DNA of 54,958 nucleotides from Sinorhizobium terangae (lineage in GTDB: Bacteria; Pseudomonadota; Alphaproteobacteria; Rhizobiales; Rhizobiaceae). This document shows positions 9,025 through 16,768 of the stretch, piece by piece. The stretch covers positions 1 to 54,958 of the forward strand of contig NZ_WITC01000008.1 of NCBI RefSeq assembly GCF_009601505.1, given 5' to 3'. How positions within the stretch are numbered: the stretch's first letter is position 1; each line of letters starts with the position of its first letter. Position numbers and translations under genes: made by a program. The notes under the pieces were generated by a model. It saw only the letters and a list, made by a program, of their open reading frames with translations, did not search any database and was not told the DNA's origin.

Positions 9025-9181
9025 TGATACCGTTCACCCAATATTCCACCCGATCCTGGATCGTGTTTCCTTGCGCTTTTGCTTCGCTCCAGACCGCGCG
9101 GCGATACCGGCCCTCGGTTGCGATCTGATCGATCGCCAGGAGGCCACACAGTCCAACAATGACGAGTAGCAAGCCGCGCAT
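9014..9181 (-). CDS. small single-pass membrane protein (55 aa)
   Basis: A 55-codon frame reads MRGLLLVIVGLCGLLAIDQI, then a basic stretch (EGRYRRAVWSEAKAQG), ending at TGA. The first 20 residues form one hydrophobic helix, followed by a short amphipathic tail. Similar small membrane proteins are common in Rhizobiales, but I cannot name a function. The ribosome site is ambiguous: AGGA abuts the ATG, and a TTG at codon 4 would have ideal spacing. It converges on and overlaps the HTH gene by 11 bases. Confidence 0.5.
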   Translation of the reverse strand: MRGLLLVIVGLCGLLAIDQIATEGRYRRAVWSEAKAQGNTIQDRVEYWVNGIIRF

Positions 9182-9289
9182 TCCTGAATCTTAGCGATAA
9201 ATGATTTAGCAAATTCTAAATTCTATCGCGCAAATGCAGCAGATCGCCATACTGGCTTTATTTGCAGAAGCGTACCGGAATCGAAGAAT

Positions 9290-9423
9290 CCGACCTTCCT
9301 CTCCACTCACTCCATGGATAGCGTCGCACCGTAGTTTCCGCTGGAACTACATCTTTCCCCCGTATCCCTTGAAGGCAACGGGATGCGAAACTTGCCCCGC
9401 CCTTGCGCGGGGCTTTTTCTTTT
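9290..9423 (+). ncRNA. candidate trans-acting small RNA
   Basis: A stand-alone structured segment ends in a strong terminator, with no gene upstream on this strand for about 370 bases. It holds a C/U-rich stretch (CTTCCTCTCCACTCACTCC at 9294-9312), a hairpin GTAGTTTCC-gct-GGAACTAC (about 9331-9350), a C-rich single strand with a second small stem (ATCCC/GGGAT) and the terminal hairpin. CU-rich anti-Shine-Dalgarno loops before a terminator are the hallmark of Hfq-type small RNAs of alphaproteobacteria. The 5' end is a guess because no clear promoter was found. Confidence 0.45.
9394..9423 (+). terminator. Rho-independent terminator of the small RNA candidate
   Basis: GCCCCGC at 9394-9400 pairs with GCGGGGC at 9407-9413, followed by TTTTTCTTTT. 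A textbook intrinsic terminator on the plus strand. Confidence 0.85.
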
Positions 9424-9675
9424 GGGGGGTGTGAAACAAGGCAGCGTCACGCACGCCGCTTTAGTCCGACGATTGAGGATATCCCCATCAGCCGAGCGGC
9501 GGCGCGTGCGTGGCGAACTCTCAGGCTGCCCACATAAACCACAACGCACATTTAAAGGCCCTTTGAAGCGATTTTAAGCCTTTGGAGACGATGTGAGTTG
9601 AAGATAGGATGCAACTGATTTGCGCAAGGAGATGCGCCATGACCCAGCATCGCAAGCAGCGAGTGGACAGAGAAT

Positions 9676-10164
9676 ATGTTTGATGCCCGGATCATCGCTA
9701 ACGAAATGCTCACTAGGGCGTGGGACGAAGGCCTCGAACTCACGCAGATCGATGTGCAGAAAATCCTCTACTTCCTGCATGGGCATCATCTAACCGAGTA
9801 TGGGCAAGCTCTCGTAAAGTCTGAGTTTGAGGCTTGGGAGTTTGGACCTGTCCAAAGATCCGTCTACGACGAGTTCAAGAAATATGGCGACGAACCTATT
9901 ACCGAGCTTGCCCAGAAATTCGACCCGGTGAAGCGGACCACCGCGCCCCTTCCCAAGCTAACTGATAATGCTGCGATCTCCACGATCGAGCAGCATCTCT
10001 ACAAGTATCTTGAGATTCCGAGCTTCACCTTGGTGGACATCACTCACCGTCCCGGCACCCCTTGGTCTCGAACGATCGAGGCAGCAAAGTCCCGTGTTAA
10101 CGTTGGTATGCGAATCAAGGATGATCTGATCTTGTCGTACTTCGAGGGGCTACAGACCGCTTAG
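9676..10164 (+). CDS. Panacea-domain (SocA/DUF4065-type) antitoxin-like protein
   Basis: The 162-residue protein carries the Panacea core across nearly its whole length: IDVQKILYFLHGHHLTEYG (helix and loop near residues 28-46), then EFEAWEFGPVQRSVYDEFKK (about 51-70). Panacea proteins neutralise diverse toxins encoded next to them; SocA of Caulobacter is an adaptor that feeds its toxin to ClpXP. The next gene starts 10 bases downstream, as expected of a two-gene toxin-antitoxin pair. The region reads lower in GC than its neighbours, which suits horizontal transfer. The domain call is good; the antitoxin role is inference. Confidence 0.8.
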   Translation: MFDARIIANEMLTRAWDEGLELTQIDVQKILYFLHGHHLTEYGQALVKSEFEAWEFGPVQRSVYDEFKKYGDEPITELAQKFDPVKRTTAPLPKLTDNAAISTIEQHLYKYLEIPSFTLVDITHRPGTPWSRTIEAAKSRVNVGMRIKDDLILSYFEGLQTA

Positions 10165-10174
10165 GGGCGCTTAA

Positions 10175-10906
10175 TTGGGAAAGATGAAACGCAAGGCCAT
10201 CGGCCTTCTAAATCGCATACAATTTATTGACCTTGCGCAAGCCGTCACCGTTTCCTCGGCCGCGCGAAAGGGCTGGCTCAGAAGATACCTTCATCGTGCG
10301 TTGAACGGCGGAAAATTTCCGAGCTACCGATATTTTCGCGCCGCCATTCCCACCATCTATGGTGTTGCCCGGGGCCTGGATCCGTCTCCACCTGTCGGAC
10401 GAGGCGAGCTGGAGCGATATGTTAAGGCGGCGTGCAAGGGTATAGACGAGGGCATCAATGTCGACGCCGCTTTGACTCTTTTTGATGTAGTCAGGCCGAG
10501 AGGCTATGCCGCGTATGACCATCCAGCACGCAATCTGGCGCTCGGCCTTAACAGAACAGCGGCGATTGGGCTTCAACACGAGCTGGTCAAAGACGACGAG
10601 CTGATTTTTCAGTTTGCCTATCCTCGGCGAGAGCGTCTTGACGATCACACAATCAAGGTTCTGCTCTCCATCATCCACCACGCATATGCAGTTGGTGACC
10701 GTGAAGCGGCAGTTGTGGAGCTAGCCGACTTGAGCTGTGATTTTGAGACCGTCGAGTCCCGCCGCGACCGTTTACCCAAGGTCCGCTCGCCTCGCATCGT
10801 GCGGCTATCGAGAGACGACCTTATCTCGTTGGATGACCTAGCCCCAGAGGTCCAAAGCGTTCACGATCTCCTTCTTGAACTCGGAGACGAACCGGATCCG
10901 TCGTAG
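10175..10906 (+). CDS. unrecognised partner of the Panacea gene, candidate toxin
   Basis: The 243-residue protein matches no family I recognise. It is rich in Arg and aromatic residues at the N-terminus (RKGWLRRYLHRALNGGKFPS, then YRYFRAAIPTIYG), has mixed helix in the middle, and an acidic C-terminus (LLLELGDEPDPS). No signal peptide or membrane segment is visible. The likely start is TTG 10175, with AGGGG seven bases upstream; ATG 10184 is the alternative. It follows the Panacea gene by 10 bases, and DUF3644 begins 99 bases after it, so the three may form one transcript. Panacea antitoxins are encoded beside their toxins, so by position this is a toxin candidate. Confidence 0.6.
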   Translation: MGKMKRKAIGLLNRIQFIDLAQAVTVSSAARKGWLRRYLHRALNGGKFPSYRYFRAAIPTIYGVARGLDPSPPVGRGELERYVKAACKGIDEGINVDAALTLFDVVRPRGYAAYDHPARNLALGLNRTAAIGLQHELVKDDELIFQFAYPRRERLDDHTIKVLLSIIHHAYAVGDREAAVVELADLSCDFETVESRRDRLPKVRSPRIVRLSRDDLISLDDLAPEVQSVHDLLLELGDEPDPS

Positions 10907-11005
10907 TTGGGTTCGATCCACGAATCAGCTTTCCTGCTGAGAGAGCGCGCCAAGCCCCTGTTAAAAAGCAGGTGGTCTTGGTGGCGCCTTTCAGGAGATT
11001 CATGC

Positions 11006-12100
11006 ATGCCGCTAATCCGAGACGCCAAGACGTTATCCAACAAGGCCATTTGCTCGATGCGAATGGCCATGAGCACGTTCAACAGCTACGACGACGAGGG
11101 CCGGGTCTGCTCGGTTCTCCTGCACTTGCAGCACGCCTGCGAAATGCTCCTCAAGGCTGTCCTGGTGCAGAACAGAGTGAAGGTCTTCGACGAGGAGAAC
11201 GGAAAGAGCATCAGCTTCGATCGGGCGCTACACCTGTGCCGACAGGATCACGGTCTCACGGAAGCCGAGGCTGGAACGATGCGCATGATCGACGCGCTCC
11301 GCGACGCCGAGCAGCACTGGTTCACGGTCGTCGAGGAAGACGTTCTGTACCTCCAGACGCGGGCGCTGGTCACCGTATTCGACATGTACCTGAAGCGGGC
11401 ACTCGACCTCGACCTTTCGTCCCGCATCCCCGCCCGTGTGTTGCCCGTGTCGACCAAGCCGCCGGGCGACTTCGACTTTCTCGTAGACCGAGAGTACCGG
11501 CTAATCGGCGAGCTACTTAAACCCGGCAAACGGAAACGCGACGAGGCCCGCGCCCGCATACGCGCACTACTCGCGATGGAGGGCCTCGCCGCCGAGGAGG
11601 TCCAGATTTCTGAGAAGGACATCAACAGGATCGAGAAAGCGATAAAGGCGGGGAGCGAAATGGGAGAGGTCTTCCCGAGGCTTAACACTATCGCCAGCAC
11701 GATTGAGGGCGACGGGCCGGCGATCACGGTGCACTTCTCGAAGAAGGAAGGCCCTCCCGTCAAGTTCGTGGCTGGGGACGACCCGCAAGCAGCTGCGGCC
11801 GTGCGACAGGTGGACTTGCAGAAGAAATTCCATATGGGCGCTACGGAGCTAGCGAAGGTGCTCAAGCTGAGCCTCCCGCGAGCGTTGGCCCTCCGGCGCT
11901 ACCTCAAGATCGATGACGACCCTTCGTGTCACCACAGGTTCGAGTTCGGGAGCTCTAAGCACGACCGTTTCTCTGACAATGCCCGGAACAAGATGAAGGC
12001 GGCGCTCGAAGAGGGCATCGACATGGATAAGGTCTGGAAAGAACACGGACCCGGCGTTCAAAAGAAGCAGCCCGCAAAGATGGCAGATGCTCCCGCCTGA
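11006..12100 (+). CDS. DUF3644 protein with HEPN-type RxxxxH motif
   Basis: The 364-residue protein begins with an all-helical domain (about residues 1-135) recognised as DUF3644: CSVLLHLQHACEMLLKAVLV near 35-54, then MIDALRDAEQHWF. R99-D-A-E-Q-H104 is the R-polar-x3-H signature of HEPN ribonucleases, and the LLK helix before it fits the HEPN fold. A middle linker and a C-terminal part (about 290-345, LQKKFHMGATELAKVLKLSL) resembling a small HTH follow. ATG 11006 has AGGAG eight bases upstream. HEPN proteins are often toxins or abortive-infection effectors. The nuclease role is inference from the motif. Confidence 0.7.
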   Translation: MPLIRDAKTLSNKAICSMRMAMSTFNSYDDEGRVCSVLLHLQHACEMLLKAVLVQNRVKVFDEENGKSISFDRALHLCRQDHGLTEAEAGTMRMIDALRDAEQHWFTVVEEDVLYLQTRALVTVFDMYLKRALDLDLSSRIPARVLPVSTKPPGDFDFLVDREYRLIGELLKPGKRKRDEARARIRALLAMEGLAAEEVQISEKDINRIEKAIKAGSEMGEVFPRLNTIASTIEGDGPAITVHFSKKEGPPVKFVAGDDPQAAAAVRQVDLQKKFHMGATELAKVLKLSLPRALALRRYLKIDDDPSCHHRFEFGSSKHDRFSDNARNKMKAALEEGIDMDKVWKEHGPGVQKKQPAKMADAPA

Positions 12101-12209
12101 GATATCGTCGTTACGCCCTGCGGATTCCTACGGGCTCAAAAGGCACTTTCGGGCGGATTTTGACAGAAGGGCCGGAAAATCCAATATTCCGATTTTCGGT
12201 GTCAAAATT

Positions 12210-12257
12210 CCGGAAAATCGCGGCGAGCTACATCCGGAAAAGCGCGGCGAGCTACAT
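12210..12257. repeat. 24-base tandem duplication beside tRNA-Met
   Basis: A 24-base unit at 12210-12233 is repeated at 12234-12257 with one mismatch (CCGGAAAATCGCGGCGAGC versus CCGGAAAAGCGCGGCGAGC, both continuing TACAT). A related inverted copy, CGATTTTCGG, stands at 12190-12199. The array fills the gap between the DUF3644 gene and the tRNA, where an element boundary would be expected. Confidence 0.7.
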
Positions 12258-12293
12258 CGAGCCTAATCGATTCCACACTGTCGGCTAAATCGT

Positions 12294-12370
12294 TGGTAGC
12301 GGAGGAGGGATTCGAACCCCCGACACAAGGATTATGATTCCTCTGCTCTAACCTACTGAGCTACTCCGCC
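12294..12370 (-). tRNA. tRNA-Met (CAT anticodon)
   Basis: The minus strand folds as a complete 77-base tRNA with GGCGGAGTAGCTCAG at the 5' end, anticodon CAT (12334-12336), GGGGGTTCGAATCCC as T-arm and an encoded CCA end. The sequence resembles the elongator tRNA-Met of rhizobia; tRNA-Ile with lysidine-modified CAT is the alternative. Its 3' end faces the accessory block, the usual side for element insertion. Confidence 0.93.
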
Positions 12371-12421
12371 GCCGGTGCCGTGGAGGCTTCGTGAAGAAGC
12401 CCGTCTCGGCTGGACGGGCGG

Positions 12422-12451
12422 CTTATAAGGTGCTGTTCCGGCTAGTGTCAA
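12422..12451 (-). promoter_or_regulatory. housekeeping promoter of tRNA-Met
   Basis: On the minus strand TTGACA (12446-12451) and TATAAG (12422-12427) are separated by 18 bases, placing the start of transcription about 45 bases before the mature tRNA. A near-consensus sigma-70 promoter. Confidence 0.75.
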
Positions 12452-12504
12452 GCAAAGTCTGCGGGAAAATGTGAACTTTTCCTGACGTTGCTGATCACGC
12501 CTTC

Positions 12505-13701
12505 TCAAGCCGCCGCCGGCGCCTGCAAAAGCGCCTTGAGCGCCGCTTCCGCGCCGGGCTCGCGCTCGGATTTGCGAATGAAGCCGCCGCCATAGACGCG
12601 TGCGTCTTCGCCGGTGCCGGAATAGAGCGCGCAGGCCTGGCCGGGCGCGACGCCCGCCTCCCCTTCGGCAAGCTCGACATAAAGGCCCTCGGCGTCGCTT
12701 TTCAGGACCGCCGGCATCGGCTGGCGGGTGGAGCGTACCTTGGCGAAGCAGTCGAAGCCGCGGGCGGCCGCCTGCTCAAGCTCCTCGTCACCCAGCCAGT
12801 TGATGTCGCGCAGATAGACGCGGCGCGTCTCCAGCGCTTCCTTCGGGCCGACGATGACGCGGCGCGAGCGGGCGTCGAGATAGACGACGTAGAGCGGCCC
12901 GCCGGTGGCGACCCCGATGCCGCGCCGCTGACCGATCGTATAGTGCAGGATGCCGTCATGGCTGCCGAGCACCCTACCGTCGAGATGGACGATCTCGCCG
13001 GCAAGCGCCGCATTCGGCTTCAGCTTCGAGACGATGTCGCTGTATTTGCCCTGCGGCACGAAGCAGATGTCCTGGCTGTCGGCCTTCTTGGCGACGATCA
13101 GGCCCATGTCTTCGGCAAGCGCCCGCGTCTCGGCCTTGGAAAGGCCGCCCAAGGGAAAGCGCAGATAATCGATCTGTTCCTGCGTGGTCGCGAACAGGAA
13201 ATAGCTCTGGTCCCGCTCGGCATCCGTCGGCCGGTAGAGCGCGCGCTGCCCCGCGTAACGCGGGTTCGGGCTCCGCCGGGAACGGATGTAGTGGCCGGTG
13301 GCGAGCGCGTCGGCACCGAGCTCCTTGGCGGTCGCAAGCAAATCGGCGAACTTGACCGTCTGGTTGCAGGCAACGCAGGGGATCGGCGTCTCGCCGGCAA
13401 TATAGCTTTCCGCAAAGGGGTTGATCACCGTCTCGCGGAAGCGTGCCTCATAGTCCAGCACATAGTGCGGAATGCCGAGCGTCTCGCAGACGCGCCGCGC
13501 ATCGTCGATGTCCTGGCCGGCACAGCAGGAGCCGGCGCGGTGCACCGCCGCCCCATGATCATAGAGCTGCAGCGTGATGCCGAGTACGTCGTAGCCCTCG
13601 CGTTTGAGCAGCCCCGCCACGACAGAGGAATCGACGCCGCCGGACATGGCGACGACGACGCGCGTATCTTCGGGCTTGCGGTCAAAATCGAGACTGTTCA
13701 C
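12505..13701 (-). CDS. mnmA: tRNA 2-thiouridylase MnmA
   Basis: The 398-residue enzyme thiolates U34 of tRNA-Lys, -Glu and -Gln using ATP and persulfide sulfur. The PP-loop [13 protein letters not shown] is near residue 20, the nucleophile cysteine lies in [19 protein letters not shown] and the second catalytic cysteine in [16 protein letters not shown] chose the GTG at 13701, whose product begins [11 protein letters not shown] as I remember rhizobial MnmA; the frame stays open upstream to 13803 without a family match. The tRNA-Met gene follows downstream on the same strand but has its own promoter. Confidence 0.95.
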   Translation of the reverse strand: MNSLDFDRKPEDTRVVVAMSGGVDSSVVAGLLKREGYDVLGITLQLYDHGAAVHRAGSCCAGQDIDDARRVCETLGIPHYVLDYEARFRETVINPFAESYIAGETPIPCVACNQTVKFADLLATAKELGADALATGHYIRSRRSPNPRYAGQRALYRPTDAERDQSYFLFATTQEQIDYLRFPLGGLSKAETRALAEDMGLIVAKKADSQDICFVPQGKYSDIVSKLKPNAALAGEIVHLDGRVLGSHDGILHYTIGQRRGIGVATGGPLYVVYLDARSRRVIVGPKEALETRRVYLRDINWLGDEELEQAAARGFDCFAKVRSTRQPMPAVLKSDAEGLYVELAEGEAGVAPGQACALYSGTGEDARVYGGGFIRKSEREPGAEAALKALLQAPAAA

Positions 13702-13879
13702 GGGATCCAATCCGGCATTGCGGCGCGCCGATCGCTTGCGCCGCCCTGTTTCACGCTCTTGCCGTGGGCCTCCCGCAAAGGCGGCGCCGGCCGGCATTTT
13801 CAAGGCTTTCTGTGCCGCGACATATAGAAACTTGTCCGCCTTGCGGCAAGAGCGGAGGTTTGGTGGCCGATAGACGTGG

Positions 13880-14623
13880 TCAGATCAGCTTCATCCGCAT
13901 CGCCCGGGCGATCGCCTGCATGCGGTTGACCGCGTCGAGCTTGCGGGTCGCGCTCTTGAAATAGCTGCTGACTGTATAGGCGGAAATGCCGAGGATGATG
14001 GCGATCTCGTCGCTGCTCTTGCCCGCCGCCGCCCAGCGCAGGCACTCGATCTCGCGGCCGGACAACTTTTCGCGCACGGTGCTGCCCGTATCGAAGGTGC
14101 GCTCGAGGCACTCGAAGAGCTGCACGAGCGTCAGATAGAGCATCGCGCATTCCGCGCCGACCGGCTCTTCCCGCGCGCCCGAAAGCAGGACCACGTATGG
14201 TTCTCCGTAGGTCGTATGCAAAAGCAAGGCAAAATGACGCGCCATGTCGGGATCGGCGAGGTGACGGACGGAGATATCTCCTCCCTCCGTGCTTGCCGCG
14301 TCCAGAAGCTCCGCGCCGCCCGCGAGCGGCAGCTTCGTCTGGCGCAGGCGCTGGACAAGGACGCTCGCATGAAAGGCGCCGGAAGCATCGTATTGGCGAA
14401 CCAGCTCGGGCGGCCAGTTGCTGAGCACCAGGCTTTCGGAAAACCGCTGCTGTTCGGCGAGCGGCAGCCGCGCGATCAGGAAGCGTTGAAACCGGTAGCG
14501 CGCAATCAGTCTGCGCATCAGGTGCAGCAGCTCGTATTCGGTGCGCACCGATGCCGGATCAAATTCGAAATACATGTCCGCCTCAGCCTCGCGCCGCAAG
14601 GCCGGTTCACTCGATTCCTTCAT
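13880..14623 (-). CDS. LuxR-type transcriptional regulator
   Basis: The 247-residue protein has an N-terminal region similar in layout to autoinducer-binding domains (about residues 20-170) and a clear GerE/LuxR HTH at the end ([20 protein letters not shown], then [17 protein letters not shown]). There is no luxI-type gene nearby, so it would be an orphan LuxR or a regulator with another ligand. The start is uncertain: ATG 14623 or ATG 14575 (MYFEFD). It lies 178 bases upstream of mnmA on the same strand and is divergent from sciP, close to the cell-cycle block. Its targets cannot be told from the sequence. Confidence 0.8.
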   Translation of the reverse strand: MKESSEPALRREAEADMYFEFDPASVRTEYELLHLMRRLIARYRFQRFLIARLPLAEQQRFSESLVLSNWPPELVRQYDASGAFHASVLVQRLRQTKLPLAGGAELLDAASTEGGDISVRHLADPDMARHFALLLHTTYGEPYVVLLSGAREEPVGAECAMLYLTLVQLFECLERTFDTGSTVREKLSGREIECLRWAAAGKSSDEIAIILGISAYTVSSYFKSATRKLDAVNRMQAIARAMRMKLI

Positions 14624-15105
14624 ACCTTGTCACCACGTTGCCGGCGCTCGTTCGACCGGTCGAGAATGGAATGCTTTCCTACAACCGGGCATCGTCTTCG
14701 AGTGCAGCTGAAATACAACCGGCCCCACTCCGCCGGTCGCGCAAGCAACGCGGCCGATCACGAAATAAGTTGTATCCAGGAGACAATTCCGGGAGCGTAC
14801 ACGCGAACGCTCATTCTTTGATGGACGCCTCGCTATCAAAAATTTTAGTTGAAGTGAAATGTGGTAATTGCATGGCTCCCATGTGAAAACCGCGCGAATC
14901 CAGGGTTTTCCACGCAAGGCACAGCAATAGCGGAGCAAATTGGATGAAGCATGCTGGCCTGATCTTTTGAACGCGACAGGATCGCTACACCCAGCCGCGA
15001 AGTGTCTCAAATTATGAGCAAATTGTTACCTGCCGCTTAGGCAAATGTTAAATGTGGCAGGCTAAGGTCGCGTTCATATGGTCTTGAGTTTGTGTAGAGA
15101 GTCCC
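14624..15105. other. 482-base divergent region between luxR-type gene and sciP
   Basis: No gene is supported here. The stretch is relatively AT-rich toward sciP and contains one GANTC site directly before the sciP start (15101-15105) and one at 14897-14901. I found no full CtrA box and no clear promoter pair. It must carry the control region for sciP and for the LuxR-type gene. Confidence 0.5.
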
Positions 15106-15381
15106 ATGACCGAAATGATGCGACCACGCGTAAAGTATGTCATCGGCCCCGATGGCAGCCCTCTGACGATTGCGGATCTCCCGCCGGCGAACACCCGGCG
15201 CTGGGTCATCCGCCGGAAGGCTGAAGTCGTCGCCGCCGTGCGCGGTGGCCTTTTGAGCCTTGAAGAGGCGTGCGAACGGTACACGCTGACCGTCGAGGAG
15301 TTCCTTTCCTGGCAGTCCTCCATTAACGACCACGGTCTCGCCGGCCTGCGGACCACGCGCATCCAACAGTATCGCCACTGA
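15106..15381 (+). CDS. sciP: CtrA inhibitor SciP
   Basis: The 91-residue protein (DUF1153) matches Caulobacter SciP almost from end to end: RPRVKYVIGPDGSPLT, RRWVIRRKAEVVAAVRGGLL and GLAGLRTTRIQQYRH. SciP is a small HTH protein that binds CtrA on DNA and blocks transcription from CtrA-activated promoters in G1. It lies about 1.9 kb from ctrA with fliJ between. The start has GAGAG seven bases upstream. It is transcribed alone and ends at a strong terminator. The expected CtrA control of sciP is not evident as a full box here. Confidence 0.93.
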   Translation: MTEMMRPRVKYVIGPDGSPLTIADLPPANTRRWVIRRKAEVVAAVRGGLLSLEEACERYTLTVEEFLSWQSSINDHGLAGLRTTRIQQYRH

Positions 15382-15406
15382 GTTCACCCGACAGGGCCAT
15401 AATTCG

Positions 15407-15451
15407 ACACCGGCGGCTCGGGATCTGCCCGCAGCCGCCGGTGTTGTTTTT
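15407..15451 (+). terminator. terminator after sciP
   Basis: A perfect 12-base stem, ACACCGGCGGCT (15407-15418) with AGCCGCCGGTGT (15433-15444), followed by TGTTTTTG. A strong intrinsic terminator on the plus strand. Confidence 0.85.
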
Positions 15452-15467
15452 GATGGCAGGGTGCTCC

Positions 15468-15522
15468 TACAGCGCCGCGCGTCTCATCGGACGCGCAAAG
15501 GACGCTGTAGCACTTTGAATTG
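15468..15522. repeat. RIME1-like element, first palindrome only
   Basis: CTACAGCGCCGCGCGTC and its complement around GACGCGC...CGCTGTAG, then the linker CACTTTGAATTGC. The second palindrome is missing. It stands just upstream of the acetyltransferase gene. Confidence 0.7.
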
Positions 15523-15609
15523 CGGCACGAGATCGCAGTCGATTTCGATCTCGGAAGTTATGCTGTAGCATCCCAGCCGTCAGCAACAGATGCGGAGCAC
15601 GGAAGATCG

Positions 15610-15891
15610 ATGGAAATCGTCGACGAGGAAATCAATTCGAAGGGCCGCTATTCGGCGACCGTGGAGGGCTATACCGGCGAGATGACCTATTCTCGCTCCT
15701 CGCCGACCTTGATCATCATCGATCATACACTGGTGCCGGATGAGTTGCGCGGCAAGGGTGTCGGCCAAGCGCTCGCAAAGCACGCGGTCGAAGAAGCGCG
15801 AAAGGGTGGCTGGAAGATCATCCCGCTCTGCCCCTTCATGCGCGCCCAGGCCATGCGCCATCAGGAGTGGCAGGACGTGATCCAGGCCTGA
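15610..15891 (+). CDS. small GNAT-type N-acetyltransferase
   Basis: The 93-residue protein is a compact GNAT-like fold of the YidJ/Gtn class: TLIIIDHTLVPDELRGKGVG, with the acetyl-CoA loop RGKGVGQALAKHAVEEAR near residues 47-64, then WKIIPLCPFMRAQ. Proteins of this class are short acetyltransferases with mostly unknown substrates. I chose ATG 15610, preceded by GGAAG; the frame is open upstream, but that part lies over the repeat element. It is a single gene with no clear partners. Confidence 0.82.
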   Translation: MEIVDEEINSKGRYSATVEGYTGEMTYSRSSPTLIIIDHTLVPDELRGKGVGQALAKHAVEEARKGGWKIIPLCPFMRAQAMRHQEWQDVIQA

Positions 15892-15950
15892 TGCATGTCG
15901 CCCAAGAGTGTGCAGCGGTTTGGGCCAGCGGCATGCTTAAAAGCAACGAC

Positions 15951-15994
15951 CTAAAGCGCGTCGCATGAGTCCAATTGAACGCGACGCGCTTTAG
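15951..15994. repeat. 14-base perfect inverted repeat (GCGCGTCGC family)
   Basis: CTAAAGCGCGTCGC at 15951-15964 and GCGACGCGCTTTAG at 15981-15994 are exact complements around a 16-base loop. The arms resemble a widespread rhizobial palindromic repeat. It could also act as a bidirectional terminator between the convergent acetyltransferase and fliJ genes. The remaining bases between here and fliJ hold only the partial repeat at 16149. Confidence 0.7.
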
Positions 15995-16148
15995 TCACGC
16001 CGGCGCGGGCGGCTTCTGCCATGCCCCTCTTTCCATTTCGACGAACGGCGCGTCCAGGAAACGCCTTAACCCGCCCTGCATCCAGACATGCGAGGCGGGT
16101 TCGCTTCAGGCCAGGCTGTCTTCCGGTCAAGCCGGAGACGACTGAAAG

Positions 16149-16193
16149 TGCTGCAGCGTCCTTTGCGCGTCGGATAGGACGCGCGGCGCTGCA
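16149..16193. repeat. RIME1-like element, partial, inverted
   Basis: GTGCTGCAGCGTCCTTTGCG followed by GACGCGCGGCGCTGCA forms the first RIME1-type palindrome in reverse orientation, ending just past the fliJ stop codon. Confidence 0.65.
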
Positions 16194-16209
16194 AAGCGCT
16201 TCCATCTTA

Positions 16210-16560
16210 TCAGGCGCGCATCCGTGCGCCCGTGTCCCGTTCTTCGAGCGCCGCCGCTTTCGCGTATTCGGCCTGGACCTCCTCGAGGGCAAGTTCGGCG
16301 GCATCCTGCTGCGCCTTCAGCTCGCGAATCGATACCTGGAGATTGTCGGCTCTCTGGCGGGCAGCCTTGGCGAAGGTGGGATAGGCAAAATGCGCGGGAT
16401 CGGAAATTCCCGATTTCTTCTCTTCGAATACAATCTGGCTTTCCAGATCCTTGGTCATTCGCTCGAACTCGGCCATCATCATCTGAAGCTGGTTCAACTG
16501 ACGCTGCTTCTCCCGGACCTGAAACTCTTTCAGGCGGACAAGGCTCTCACGTGCTTTCAT
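16210..16560 (-). CDS. fliJ: flagellar export chaperone FliJ
   Basis: The 116-residue, almost wholly helical, charged protein has two long coiled-coil segments (LVRLKEFQVREKQRQLNQLQ near residue 8, and NLQVSIRELKAQQDAAELAL). FliJ is the soluble chaperone and stalk of the flagellar type III export ATPase. The length and the position beside ctrA match rhizobial and Brucella fliJ. I chose ATG 16560, which has GGGAG eight bases upstream. It is divergent from ctrA, so the two share the 443-base region that carries methylation and CtrA sites. FliJ is poorly conserved, so the call leans on context. Confidence 0.78.
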   Translation of the reverse strand: MKARESLVRLKEFQVREKQRQLNQLQMMMAEFERMTKDLESQIVFEEKKSGISDPAHFAYPTFAKAARQRADNLQVSIRELKAQQDAAELALEEVQAEYAKAAALEERDTGARMRA

Positions 16561-16768
16561 ACGCAATACTCCCGTGGATACCGAGACCCCGGTTACTGAT
16601 CCTGACCCGTCGTGCCGGCCCTGTGGCGGCCGGAAACAAAAAATCGAAGCGGCATTAACAAAGGCCTACCGCTGGTAACCTTTCGTTTACGGGCATCGTT
16701 AATCATAGGTGTGATGATTTAAGGCTCCGTAAATGCTGAAGCACGAAATGTGGCACTTCGCCATTACC

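Noticed and set aside
9424..9675. Possible tRNA-fragment attachment repeat at the left edge of the accessory block
   Set aside because: I looked for a copy of the tRNA-Met 3' end (TGGTAGCGGAGGAGG and onward) and found none in 8.4-9.7 kb.
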